Shown: positions 16,511 to 24,930 of the stretch, in pieces
Layout of the letters: every line of letters begins with the position of its first letter
How positions within the stretch are numbered: position 1 is the first letter of the stretch
From: UMGS1251 sp036666555
Lineage (GTDB): Bacteria; Bacillota; Clostridia; Lachnospirales; Lachnospiraceae
NCBI GenBank assembly: GCA_036666555.1
Contig: JAVWVS010000027.1
Location: 1 to 31,756, forward strand
Direction of reading: 5' to 3'
Length of the DNA stretch: 31,756 nt
The notes under the pieces: generated by a model
Told to the model about the DNA's origin: nothing
Seen by the model: the letters and a program-made list of their open reading frames with translations, nothing else
The model's database searches: none
Made by a program: the position numbers and the translations under genes

Positions 16511-17749
16511 TTAATTTAACTTTTTCTGTATATCTTCTAATGCTGCCTGAAATTGATTATCTAACGTCTCATCAGCGTTATCCGGCTTCCACTCCACTTC
16601 CAAATCCGGTTTGATTCCGGTTCCTTGTATGCAACGTCCTTTTGGTGTGAAATACTGTGCCGTCGTAAGCTTCACCGAAGATCCATCTTGCATGTTGTAT
16701 ATATTTTGGACAACACCCTTGCCATAAGTAGTAGTACCCACCACATTTCCCAAGCCATAATCCTGAATTGCTCCCGCAAATATTTCCGAAGCACTGGCTG
16801 TATATTCATTTACCAAAACCGCAATGGGTTTCGTAAACTTGCGTTCCTCATCGGATGTGAACGTTTCTTTTTTTCCATTTTTATCTTCCGTATACACAAT
16901 GGTGCCCTTGGGTAGAATTAAATCCAACATCTGACATACCGTATCCAGATTTCCACCACCATTATTGCGAAGGTCTACAATCAATCCTTCCATTCCCTGT
17001 TTTTCTAAATCTTCCATGGCCGATTGAAACTGCTCATAAGTAACGGTGTCGAACTCTTTTACATAAATATGTCCCACATTCCCCTCAACCATTTCATGGA
17101 ACACCGTGTTGGAATCTATTTTATCACGTATGACGGTATACTCTTTTTGTTCTCCTGTTTTTGCTTTTACTACTGTGATTTTTACTTCTGAACCGATATC
17201 GCCTCTTACCTTTTCCACCACTTCACTGGATGGCTGTGAAGTAATATTTTCTCCATTCACTTTATAAAGCACGTCACGTTCTTCGATTCCGGCTTTCTCT
17301 GCCGGAGAATCTTTCTGGATATTCAACAGTGTGATGATTTGTGTTTCATTATCTTGAGACATGGTCACCCCAATGCCCCCAAATTTTCCTTCATTCGATA
17401 ATGACATTTCTTTTGTCTCTTTTGCTGTATAGTATTCCGAATACGGATCTGAAAGGCCTTCCACATACCCTTTATAAAGTCCTTCCTCCAGTTTGTCTGA
17501 GTCTACATCTTTTTGATGAAGGTACTTTACTTTCACATAAGCCTGCAACAGTTCCAATTTCGTCTCCGTATTTTCATTTACTACCTTATCACTCCCATTT
17601 TTAGATGCGGATAAAGCATTTCCATTTTTTACCACATACATTCCACCTAACACAGCACCTATGAGTACCAACATAACAAGGGCGCCACAAAGCGCGCCCT
17701 TCAAAAACTTATTTTTTTCAATTTCTATTTTTTCATTTTTTTCGTCCAT
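16511..17749 (-). CDS. S41-family C-terminal processing protease (CtpA/CtpB-like)
   Basis: Membrane-anchored serine protease with its catalytic part outside the membrane. A single N-terminal membrane segment (about 17-40) is followed by a PDZ domain (about 115-205) and the S41 domain with the Ser-Lys-Gln triad S319 (TASASEIF), K344 and Q348 (GKGVVQ). At 412 residues it resembles CtpA/CtpB of Firmicutes, which cleave cell-envelope or sporulation proteins. ATG at 17749 has AGGA upstream. It is 54 bases after the M23 peptidase gene, so that peptidase is a plausible substrate or partner (inference). Confidence 0.93.
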   Translation of the reverse strand: MDEKNEKIEIEKNKFLKGALCGALVMLVLIGAVLGGMYVVKNGNALSASKNGSDKVVNENTETKLELLQAYVKVKYLHQKDVDSDKLEEGLYKGYVEGLSDPYSEYYTAKETKEMSLSNEGKFGGIGVTMSQDNETQIITLLNIQKDSPAEKAGIEERDVLYKVNGENITSQPSSEVVEKVRGDIGSEVKITVVKAKTGEQKEYTVIRDKIDSNTVFHEMVEGNVGHIYVKEFDTVTYEQFQSAMEDLEKQGMEGLIVDLRNNGGGNLDTVCQMLDLILPKGTIVYTEDKNGKKETFTSDEERKFTKPIAVLVNEYTASASEIFAGAIQDYGLGNVVGTTTYGKGVVQNIYNMQDGSSVKLTTAQYFTPKGRCIQGTGIKPDLEVEWKPDNADETLDNQFQAALEDIQKKLN

Positions 17750-17803
17750 TATTCATCCTGTTTTTCGTTTATTTCATACACATTGTTATCATATGCAATT
17801 TTT

Positions 17804-18949
17804 TTACATATAATTCCTTGGATTTACTGCACGTCCGTTTACTTCTACCTGGAAATGTAAATGAACTCCTTGTGAAGCGCCTGTATTTCCTGTGATTCCA
17901 AGCTGCTGTCCCTGGGAAACGTTTTGTCCCGGTGATACGCTCAAAGAAGAATGATGCATGTATTTTGTAACAAAACCATTTCCATGATCGATGACCACCC
18001 AGTTCCCCGCACTGTTACTCCAACCCGCGATTATGACGGTTCCTGATGCTGCCGCATAAGTTGGTATGTATGCACCTGAAGTACCAAAATCCATCCCTTT
18101 ATGCGCCGGATCACTAGGACTTCTATATTCTCCAAATTCACTGGAAACATGAGAACCCGGACAAGGATTAATAAACATTCCACTTCCACCACCACTGGGG
18201 ATACTTGGTCCCGGAGGTGTATAAATGGTATTGCTTCCGCTGGAAGACTCTTTTGCCGCCTGCGCTGCAGCTGCAGCTTCTTTTTGTGCTTTTTCCGCTG
18301 CCTGGGCCTGTTCGATTAGTGTCTGTAATACTGCAGCATTGGCACCTATTTCACTTTGCAAATCTGCAATCTGCGCATTCTTACTGCTTAACAGTTCTTG
18401 CATTTCTGTCTGTTTTGCAGTTAAGTTACTCTGAAGTACCTCCAACTGTGTATACTCGGCCTTCAAAGAAGCTTCTTTCTTCTCTACACTTTTCACGATT
18501 TCTTGAAACTGTACCAGCATATCTCTGTCATAGGTAGATATTTCCGATACATATTCCGCTTTATTTAGAAAATCTGTAATATCCTTGGATGCCAACAGGA
18601 TTTCTATGAATTCACTACTGCCATTTTCATACATATACTGAATTCTTTTCTTCATACTTTCGTACTGTGAATTTTCTTCTACTTTCGCTTGTACCAGTTC
18701 ATCTTCTGCCGTTTGAATTTCCGCTTCCTTTGCAGCCATTTCTTCTTGCGCTTTTTTCATTTCGTCAATAATCCCATTCAACTGGGTTGCCAAAGAAGCT
18801 TGTTCATTCTCTGCTGCCTTCTTCTGTGCTTCCAAATCATTGGCCTTTTTCGTTGCTTCATCAATAGAAGTAGCTTTTGTCGGCACGGCAAAACCCAAAC
18901 TCAATATACCAATCAGCATGAAACTGATAATCTTTTTTCCTTTGTTCAT
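17804..18949 (-). CDS. M23 peptidase with coiled coil, probable FtsEX-activated murein hydrolase
   Basis: Exported cell-wall hydrolase of the EnvC/PcsB architecture. An N-terminal signal peptide (about 1-26, ending near VPTKA) is followed by a long coiled coil (about 30-230, rich in E, K, Q and A), a Gly/Ser/Pro linker, and a C-terminal LytM/M23 domain with zinc motifs HKGMDFG and HLHFQVEVNG. ATG at 18949 is preferred, with AGGTGAGG upstream; an in-frame GTG at 18958 lies directly after the ftsX stop and is less likely. In other bacteria FtsX binds such a coiled coil and relieves autoinhibition; the gene order supports the same here. Confidence 0.92.
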   Translation of the reverse strand: MNKGKKIISFMLIGILSLGFAVPTKATSIDEATKKANDLEAQKKAAENEQASLATQLNGIIDEMKKAQEEMAAKEAEIQTAEDELVQAKVEENSQYESMKKRIQYMYENGSSEFIEILLASKDITDFLNKAEYVSEISTYDRDMLVQFQEIVKSVEKKEASLKAEYTQLEVLQSNLTAKQTEMQELLSSKNAQIADLQSEIGANAAVLQTLIEQAQAAEKAQKEAAAAAQAAKESSSGSNTIYTPPGPSIPSGGGSGMFINPCPGSHVSSEFGEYRSPSDPAHKGMDFGTSGAYIPTYAAASGTVIIAGWSNSAGNWVVIDHGNGFVTKYMHHSSLSVSPGQNVSQGQQLGITGNTGASQGVHLHFQVEVNGRAVNPRNYM

Positions 18950-18958
18950 TTCCCTCAC

Positions 18959-19867
18959 CTATACCTTTAAATGTTTTCGAATGGTAAAGAAACTACCAAT
19001 AAACCCAATTCCTACTCCCAGCGCAATAGACACCGGTATCAATGTCTGATATACCGTTGTTGCAGGAAGGAAATCTAGTATGTTGTTCAGGATTCTGAAC
19101 TTCGTCATAATATATATAATTGCTTTGTTATATAAGAAAAACAATAAAATCAGTGGAAGTATGGTTCCGATAATTCCAATCAAAACGCCCTCAATAACAA
19201 ATGGCGCTTTTACAAAGGAATCCTTGGCACCAATATACTTCATAATTCCAATCTCTTCTCGCCTTACAGTAATACCCATAGTAACCGTATTGCTAATCAA
19301 GAAAACAGAAACTGCTAATAAAATCAAAATAATTCCCGCAGATATGTACCACACCAAGGTATTGATGCTGGATAACGTCTTGGCCACCGCATCTGATTTT
19401 TTCACTTTTCGTACCCCATCTAATTTTTCCGCAAAAGAAACCAAATCCTTTTGGGTGGATACATCTTTCATGTAAACCTCGTAGTTGGCGGAACTTTTCA
19501 ATGGATTGTCATTTTTAAATCCTTCTGCAAGTTCTGCAGATTCTCCAAAATATTCTTCTTTGAATTTATCCCATGCCTCTTCTGCAGACACATAGTTGAC
19601 TTCTAAGACATCGTCTCTTTGTTTTAATTTTGCTCCCGCATCATCTACTGTGCTTTGTGGAACATCTTCATTAAAAAATACGGTGATTGCCACTCCTTCT
19701 TCTGCCTTATCTACGATGTACTTAAAATTCACTACGATGGAGAAAAACAATCCAAACAGGAAGATACATGCAGACATCGTTGCAATTGATGCAATAGAAA
19801 ACAACTTGTTTCTCCCTATATTCTTAAACCCCTGCTTAATTGAATATCCTATTGTACTAATTCTCAT
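18959..19867 (-). CDS. ftsX: Cell division protein FtsX
   Basis: Membrane partner of FtsE in a type VII ABC-like complex that transmits a signal across the membrane and does not transport. The 302-residue protein has a first membrane segment at about 20-43, a large extracytoplasmic loop (about 45-160), and three more segments (about 165-190, 215-245, 268-290). The start is ATG at 19867 with AGGTGG upstream, giving the typical MRISTIGYSIKQG N-terminus; a GTG four codons upstream is less likely. It overlaps the end of ftsE by 11 bases. Confidence 0.95.
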   Translation of the reverse strand: MRISTIGYSIKQGFKNIGRNKLFSIASIATMSACIFLFGLFFSIVVNFKYIVDKAEEGVAITVFFNEDVPQSTVDDAGAKLKQRDDVLEVNYVSAEEAWDKFKEEYFGESAELAEGFKNDNPLKSSANYEVYMKDVSTQKDLVSFAEKLDGVRKVKKSDAVAKTLSSINTLVWYISAGIILILLAVSVFLISNTVTMGITVRREEIGIMKYIGAKDSFVKAPFVIEGVLIGIIGTILPLILLFFLYNKAIIYIMTKFRILNNILDFLPATTVYQTLIPVSIALGVGIGFIGSFFTIRKHLKV

Positions 19868-20543
19868 TTGTATACCCACCTTTTTTTTCGTCGCTTATAA
19901 TGACACCTTTTTTCATTGTAATGACACGTTTCTGCATCTCGTTTACAATTTCCTGGTTATGAGTAACAACCAATATAGTGGTTCCTCTTTCATTTGCTTC
20001 TTCTAACAATTTCATAATTTCCCACGAATTGGTAGGATCTAAGTTTCCCGTTGGTTCATCGGCTAAAAGAATTGCCGGTTCATTGACAACCGCCCTTGCA
20101 ATTGCTACTCGTTGTTGTTCCCCACCGGAAAGTTCTTTTGGAAAAGATTTATATTTCTGTGCAAGCCCTACCAGTGAAAGTGCTGCCGGCACTTTTGCCT
20201 TAATTATACGTGAGGGTGTACCCACACAGCGCTGTGCAAATGCAATATTTTCATAAATATTTCTGTCTTTTAAAAGTCGGAAATCCTGAAATACTACTCC
20301 CAGACCTCTCCGATATTTAGGAATCTGGCGATGCTTCATTCTACTTAAATTTTGTCCATTTACAACGATACTTCCGCCTGTTGGTTCTAATTCTTTCAAA
20401 ATTAGACGGATTAATGTGGATTTACCCGATCCGCTGTCTCCCACAACGAATACGAATTCCCCTTGATCAATGGTTAAATTGATCCCGTTTAACGCAGCTA
20501 CCCCTTTTGAGTACTCTTTCGTTATTTCTTTTAATTCAATCAT
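19857..20543 (-). CDS. ftsE: Cell division ATP-binding protein FtsE
   Basis: Cytoplasmic ATPase subunit of FtsEX. Walker A GDSGSGKS at 35-42, Q-loop in VVFQDFRLL, ABC signature LSGGEQQR at 138-145 and Walker B ILLADEPTG at 158-166 are all intact. At 228 residues it has normal length. ATG at 20543 has AGGAGG upstream and lies 20 bases after the regulator gene, so the two share a transcript. Confidence 0.96.
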   Translation of the reverse strand: MIELKEITKEYSKGVAALNGINLTIDQGEFVFVVGDSGSGKSTLIRLILKELEPTGGSIVVNGQNLSRMKHRQIPKYRRGLGVVFQDFRLLKDRNIYENIAFAQRCVGTPSRIIKAKVPAALSLVGLAQKYKSFPKELSGGEQQRVAIARAVVNEPAILLADEPTGNLDPTNSWEIMKLLEEANERGTTILVVTHNQEIVNEMQKRVITMKKGVIISDEKKGGYTNEN

Positions 20544-20563
20544 ATGCTCCTCCTAAAAAAATG

Positions 20564-21649
20564 CTAATACTCCAGCGTTTCCATGTACTTCATATACTTC
20601 ACTACCATCAATGCAATCTTAAATGTAATGGCATCTTCAAAAACACGAAGATCAAGTCCTGTACTCTTCTGTAGTTTGTCTAGTCTGTACACCAGTGTGT
20701 TTCGATGAATGTACAACTGTCTGGATGTTTCTGACACGTTTAAATTATTTTCGAAAAACTTATTAATCGTCGATAATGTCTCTTCATCAAAATCATCCGG
20801 TGACTTTCCGTCGAATATCTCGCGGATAAACATCTTGCATAACGGAATGGGTAATTGATAAATCAAACGACCTATTCCAAGTGTATTATATGCGATAATA
20901 TCCTTTTCGTCAAAGAATATCTTTCCAACGTCCAATGCAAGCTTTGCTTCTTTGTATGATTTCGATACTTCTTTGATATCATTAATAATGGTTCCATAGG
21001 CAATATGAATATTTGATTCGCCCTCTAATTTCAACTGTTCTAGGATTTGTTGTGCTACTTGATCCATTTCCACATAACCATCATTTTGTCCCAACTCTTT
21101 TACGACAATAATATTTTTTTCATCCACCGCTGTGATGAAGTCTTTTTGACCTCCCAAAAGTGTTCTAACACTTTCCAATGAACTGGTGTCTTTTTCATGA
21201 GCGGTTTCAATAATAAAGATAACACGTCTCATCTCTGTGTCAATATGTAATTTTTTTGCACGATTGTAAATATCTACCAAAAGCAAGTTATCTAACAATA
21301 AATTTTTAATAAAATTATCTTTATCAAACCGTTCTTTATATGCCACCAAAAGATTCTGAATCTGAAATGCCGCAATCTTTCCTACCATGTACACATCGTC
21401 GCTGCCCCCATTTGCAAGCAATATATATTCTAGTTGGTGTTCATCGAATATTTTAAAAAACTGATACCCCTGAATCACCTGACTATCTGCCGGCGATTCC
21501 ACAAAAGACAAAACTGCACCTTCATAATTCTCTGTTTCCGTAAATGTGCTGGCTAATGCTTTTCCATCTGTGTCCACCACGCATAAATCAATCCTTGTAA
21601 TCGCTTTTAATCCTTCAATCGTATTTTGAAGTATTTGATTTGATATCAT
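20564..21649 (-). CDS. PucR/CdaR-family transcriptional regulator
   Basis: A 361-residue protein with a poorly defined N-terminal sensor region (about 1-110), a middle GGDEF-like CdaR-type segment (about 130-250), and the C-terminal PucR helix-turn-helix (about 295-345) with the characteristic NLNVSETSRQLYIHRNTLVY motif. The family includes purine-catabolism and sugar-diacid regulators, but the ligand here cannot be told. ATG at 21649 has GGAGGAG upstream; an upstream in-frame ATG lacks one. It leads directly into ftsE, so it may regulate the envelope cluster. No strong promoter was identified in the 100 bases upstream. Confidence 0.88.
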   Translation of the reverse strand: MISNQILQNTIEGLKAITRIDLCVVDTDGKALASTFTETENYEGAVLSFVESPADSQVIQGYQFFKIFDEHQLEYILLANGGSDDVYMVGKIAAFQIQNLLVAYKERFDKDNFIKNLLLDNLLLVDIYNRAKKLHIDTEMRRVIFIIETAHEKDTSSLESVRTLLGGQKDFITAVDEKNIIVVKELGQNDGYVEMDQVAQQILEQLKLEGESNIHIAYGTIINDIKEVSKSYKEAKLALDVGKIFFDEKDIIAYNTLGIGRLIYQLPIPLCKMFIREIFDGKSPDDFDEETLSTINKFFENNLNVSETSRQLYIHRNTLVYRLDKLQKSTGLDLRVFEDAITFKIALMVVKYMKYMETLEY

Positions 21650-21751
21650 AGCTTTCTCCTCCGCTTTGCAAATCATATGCACTTTTCACAAATGATTTTA
21701 TCCCAATTTTCTAAATAACATACACCTACTCTATATCTTAAGGCAAAACAA

Positions 21752-21794
21752 CAAAAAAATAAAGAGGAAATCGCATTTTTTTATGCATTTCCTC
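21752..21794 (-). terminator. Rho-independent terminator after the WecG-like gene
   Basis: Minus-strand stem GAGGAAAT-GCAT pairs with ATGC-g-ATTTCCTC across an A-rich loop (one bulge), followed by TTTATTTTTTTG. It isolates the WecG-like gene from the downstream regulator-ftsEX cluster. Confidence 0.85.
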
Positions 21795-21836
21795 AATTAT
21801 TTCTTAAAACATTAACACTTTGTTCATATACATAGT

Positions 21837-22514
21837 TCACAAAGACTTTTTTTTCTTTTCCTTTTTGATCTCTTTTTTAAAAACAAACTTGGAAAAAAAA
21901 CTGTAAATACGGTTGCGTCCAGATAAAACTTCATGTATATTTCTTACCGTCACTCCTAATGCTACCCACATTCTTACATTCACCAGTGCTTTATTACGAG
22001 CAATAAATTTCTCCTGGCCTGGTGAGGGAAGCGCTGTCATAATGCAATCCGCTTCTGCTCCGTTAATCAAATTCAGAACTAAATCATCCGATATATTTTC
22101 ATTTACCGGTGTGCCACCCATAATTCTTATTCCGCTATAGTGGGTTTCCAAATGTTCTTTAAACCCTTCCACTGCTTCTTTGGTCTCCCCAAGCAGAAAA
22201 ACACGGCTATGATTCTTGTGCAAGAAGTTCATAAGCATCTTTAGAAATAAATTCGTTTCTAATTCTTGTAACCGTTTATGTTCTGTAATTCCAGCTGCTT
22301 CTAAGATTTCTCTATTACCAGCAATCATCAAATCGATTTCTTCCATATGTGCTTTTAATTCCGGTTCCTGTCCTGCCTGCATCAACATCTCTGTAGTCAC
22401 AATCTCAACTACATTCACCGGCTCTGTCTGCATGTAATTCACGACCTTTTCCATGGCACTTTTCGCATCCATGTCATCAATTAACACATTCAGTACATTT
22501 ATTCTCTCATTCAT
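21837..22514 (-). CDS. Divergent WecG/TagA/CpsF-family glycosyltransferase-like protein
   Basis: Members of this family add N-acetylmannosamine-type sugars in wall teichoic acid or polysaccharide synthesis. The fold is recognisable from the N-terminal INVLNVLIDDMDAKSAMEKV, the central FLLGETKEAVEGFKEHLE and the late MTALPSPGQEKFI segment. Where family members usually have a PDG motif with the catalytic Asp, this protein has AGN (about 65-67), and the C-terminal RAP motif is absent, replaced by a very basic tail. It may be inactive, or use another residue. 225 residues; ATG at 22514 has AGGTGA upstream. Monocistronic, with its own promoter and terminator. Confidence 0.8.
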   Translation of the reverse strand: MNERINVLNVLIDDMDAKSAMEKVVNYMQTEPVNVVEIVTTEMLMQAGQEPELKAHMEEIDLMIAGNREILEAAGITEHKRLQELETNLFLKMLMNFLHKNHSRVFLLGETKEAVEGFKEHLETHYSGIRIMGGTPVNENISDDLVLNLINGAEADCIMTALPSPGQEKFIARNKALVNVRMWVALGVTVRNIHEVLSGRNRIYSFFSKFVFKKEIKKEKKKKSL

Positions 22515-22548
22515 AACTTTCACCTGCTGTTTCTTTCTCAGTCGTACG

Positions 22549-22577
22549 ATTATATCAAATATATGATTGTTTTTCAA
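22549..22577 (-). promoter_or_regulatory. Promoter of the WecG-like gene
   Basis: Minus-strand -35 TTGAAA (22577-22572), 17-base spacer, perfect -10 TATAAT (22554-22549) with an extended TG upstream, 34 bases before the start codon. Confidence 0.82.
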
Positions 22578-22615
22578 CCTAAGTCATGAAAGATTCATAT
22601 TACTGTATAAATTGT

Positions 22616-22831
22616 TTATAATCTTGTATCTTTTTCTTCATTTTTATCCGTCTTACGTCTCTTTTTTGTCATAAGTCCACCTATTCTTCCCGTCTCTTTC
22701 GAAGAAAGGGAACGCCATCCACCCTCTATCACTTTATCAAGTAGCCCTAGTTCCTCTGCAATTTCATATTTTAATTTATCTTCCGGTTCAATCTCTTCTA
22801 GATGAATTGGTGCATATTGTTTTTTTGACAT
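22616..22831 (-). CDS. Small acid-soluble spore protein, alpha/beta type (SspF-like)
   Basis: A 71-residue protein carrying family signatures: KYEIAEELGL, which matches the GPR protease cleavage region (E-I-A-E/S-E), then DKVIEGGWRSLSSKETGRIGG, then a basic LMTKKRRK tail. The GGW and GRIGG pattern is closest to SspF-like members. Such proteins coat DNA in the dormant spore and are degraded at germination. ATG at 22831 has AGGTGG upstream; a GTG three codons earlier is part of that ribosome site. A TATAAT sequence at 22877-22882 may be a promoter -10, but I could not recognise a sigma-G promoter. Confidence 0.75.
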   Translation of the reverse strand: MSKKQYAPIHLEEIEPEDKLKYEIAEELGLLDKVIEGGWRSLSSKETGRIGGLMTKKRRKTDKNEEKDTRL

Positions 22832-22897
22832 CGGTTCCACCTCTTTCTTTTCAAAAGCATTCCCGATTTTTTGCAGATTATACCACGGATGATGTAT

Positions 22898-24112
22898 TTA
22901 TATTTTTTTAATTCGTTCCACTGCTTCCACCGTGTTTTCATAGGTTCCAAATGCAGTCAAGCGAAAATATCCTTCTCCGCTAGGTCCAAATCCGGCTCCC
23001 GGTGTCCCCACTACATTTGCTTTTTCCAATAGAAGGTCAAAAAATTCCCAAGAGGTCATCTGTTTTGGTGTCTGCAACCAAATATACGGTGCATTAATCC
23101 CTCCAGATGCGATATATCCCGCCTCTTTCACTCCCTCCAGTATTGTTTTTGCGTTTTTCATATAATATGCAATTTGTTGACTTAACTGTTGCTTTCCCTC
23201 TTCACAATAGCAAGCCTCTCCTGCCCGCTGAATGATATAAGGTGCTCCATTGTATTTCGTGCCATGGCGCCTTGCCCAAAGAGAATGTAACGTTACGCCC
23301 TCTGCTTTTATGTCTTTTGGCACGATGGTTGCACCCAGACGTACACCCGTAAATCCCGCATTCTTAGAAAAACTGCGTAATTCAATGGCGCAATTTCTTG
23401 CCCCCTTACATTCATAAATTGTATGAGCTACATCCTCTTCTGAGATATAGGCTTCATACGCCGCATCGTAAATAATCACTGCACCTACTTTATTGGCATA
23501 ATCTACCCACTCTTGCAGTCTTTTTTTTGTTATGGTAGCCCCCGTTGGATTATTGGGAAAACACAAGTAAATCATGTCCGGTATTTCTTTTGGAAATTCC
23601 GGTGCAAACCCATTTTGCGCAGTACATGGCATATAAATCACTCGGTCAAACATTTCTGTTTCTTCTATATAATTACCTGCACGCCCTGCCATCACATTCG
23701 TATCCACGTAAACCGGATACACGGGATCACAAACTGCAATTTTATTATCTGCACTAAATATTTCCTGAATATTCCCCGAGTCACATTTTGCACCATCTGA
23801 AATAAAAATTTCATCGGCTTGAATATCACATCCTCGCACTTCGTAATCATTTTTCGCCATGGTATTTCTTAAAAATTCATAGCCCAAATCCGGTGCATAT
23901 CCATGAAATGTTTCTGCCTGTCCCATTTCTTCCACTGCTTCGTGTAATTTTTCAATGATTACCGGAGCCAATGGCTGAGTTACATCGCCAATTCCTAAGC
24001 GTATGATCTTTTTTTTCGGATTTTCTTTTTGAAAAGCAGCTACTTTCTTTCCAATGGTAGAAAACAAATAGCTTCCCTGCAGTTTTAAATAGTCTTCATT
24101 GATTTTAAACAT
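22898..24112 (-). CDS. dapL: LL-diaminopimelate aminotransferase
   Basis: PLP enzyme converting tetrahydrodipicolinate to LL-diaminopimelate in one step, bypassing the acylated intermediates of lysine synthesis. The sequence shows the DapL N-terminus FKINEDYLKLQGSYLF, the IRLGIGDVTQPL motif, YLCFPNNPTG, and the PLP-lysine motif SFSKNAGFTGVRLG. About 404 residues, normal. ATG at 24112 has AGGGA upstream; an in-frame extension to 24139 would overlap dapF and lacks support. It lies 23 bases after dapF, giving consecutive pathway steps in one transcript. Confidence 0.95.
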   Translation of the reverse strand: MFKINEDYLKLQGSYLFSTIGKKVAAFQKENPKKKIIRLGIGDVTQPLAPVIIEKLHEAVEEMGQAETFHGYAPDLGYEFLRNTMAKNDYEVRGCDIQADEIFISDGAKCDSGNIQEIFSADNKIAVCDPVYPVYVDTNVMAGRAGNYIEETEMFDRVIYMPCTAQNGFAPEFPKEIPDMIYLCFPNNPTGATITKKRLQEWVDYANKVGAVIIYDAAYEAYISEEDVAHTIYECKGARNCAIELRSFSKNAGFTGVRLGATIVPKDIKAEGVTLHSLWARRHGTKYNGAPYIIQRAGEACYCEEGKQQLSQQIAYYMKNAKTILEGVKEAGYIASGGINAPYIWLQTPKQMTSWEFFDLLLEKANVVGTPGAGFGPSGEGYFRLTAFGTYENTVEAVERIKKI

Positions 24113-24135
24113 GGATTCTTCCCTTTCTGTTTCTA

Positions 24136-24930
24136 TCACTCTATTTCACCATGAAACACAACCTCTGCAGGTCCCGTCATATAGACCTTATCTTCTTGCC
24201 TATCCCACTGAATCAGCAAATCTCCACCCAACAATTTCACAGTCACTTCCTCATTGGTCAGACCATTCAAAACACTGGAAACCACAGTGGCACATGCTCC
24301 GGTTCCACATGCAAGCGTCTCAGCGGAACCTCGTTCCCATACACGCATTTCCAATGTTCCTCTATTTAACACATGTACAAATTCTGTATTGACACGTTCC
24401 GGAAATCGCTGATGCTGTTCAAATTTAGGACCAATCGTCTCGATTTCCAATTCTTTCACATCTTCTACATATACAACCGCATGAGGATTCCCCATGGATA
24501 CCTCTGTGATGTGATAGGTCACTTCTTCCACATCAATGGGTTCATTCACTGCTTTTACAACCGGTGTACCCATATCCACTTTTACTAACGTCACTTTTTT
24601 ATTTTCCACTGTGAGATTCAAGTGTTTTACGCCTCCTAGTGTCTCCACTGAAAGTTCCGTCTTATCCGTAAGTCCATAATCGTATACATATTTCCCTACA
24701 CATCGGATTCCATTTCCACACATTTCTCCTCTAGAACCGTCTGCATTGTACATTTTCATCTCAAAATCTGCAATTTGGGATGGACCAATCAATATTAGGC
24801 CATCGGAACCAATTCCAAAATGACGATTGCTCACTTTCTTTGCAACTTGAGAAGGATTTGTAATGGTTTCTTGAAAGCAATTCACATATACATAGTCATT
24901 TCCTAATCCCTGCATTTTTGTAAATTTCAT
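24136..24930 (-). CDS. dapF: Diaminopimelate epimerase
   Basis: PLP-independent racemase making meso-diaminopimelate for lysine and peptidoglycan. The two catalytic cysteines are C71 in EMCGNGIRC and C208 in LACGTGACA; the N-terminal MQGLGNDYVYV is typical. The 264-residue length is normal. ATG at 24930 overlaps the stop of the aldo/keto reductase gene by 4 bases. Confidence 0.96.
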   Translation of the reverse strand: MKFTKMQGLGNDYVYVNCFQETITNPSQVAKKVSNRHFGIGSDGLILIGPSQIADFEMKMYNADGSRGEMCGNGIRCVGKYVYDYGLTDKTELSVETLGGVKHLNLTVENKKVTLVKVDMGTPVVKAVNEPIDVEEVTYHITEVSMGNPHAVVYVEDVKELEIETIGPKFEQHQRFPERVNTEFVHVLNRGTLEMRVWERGSAETLACGTGACATVVSSVLNGLTNEEVTVKLLGGDLLIQWDRQEDKVYMTGPAEVVFHGEIE

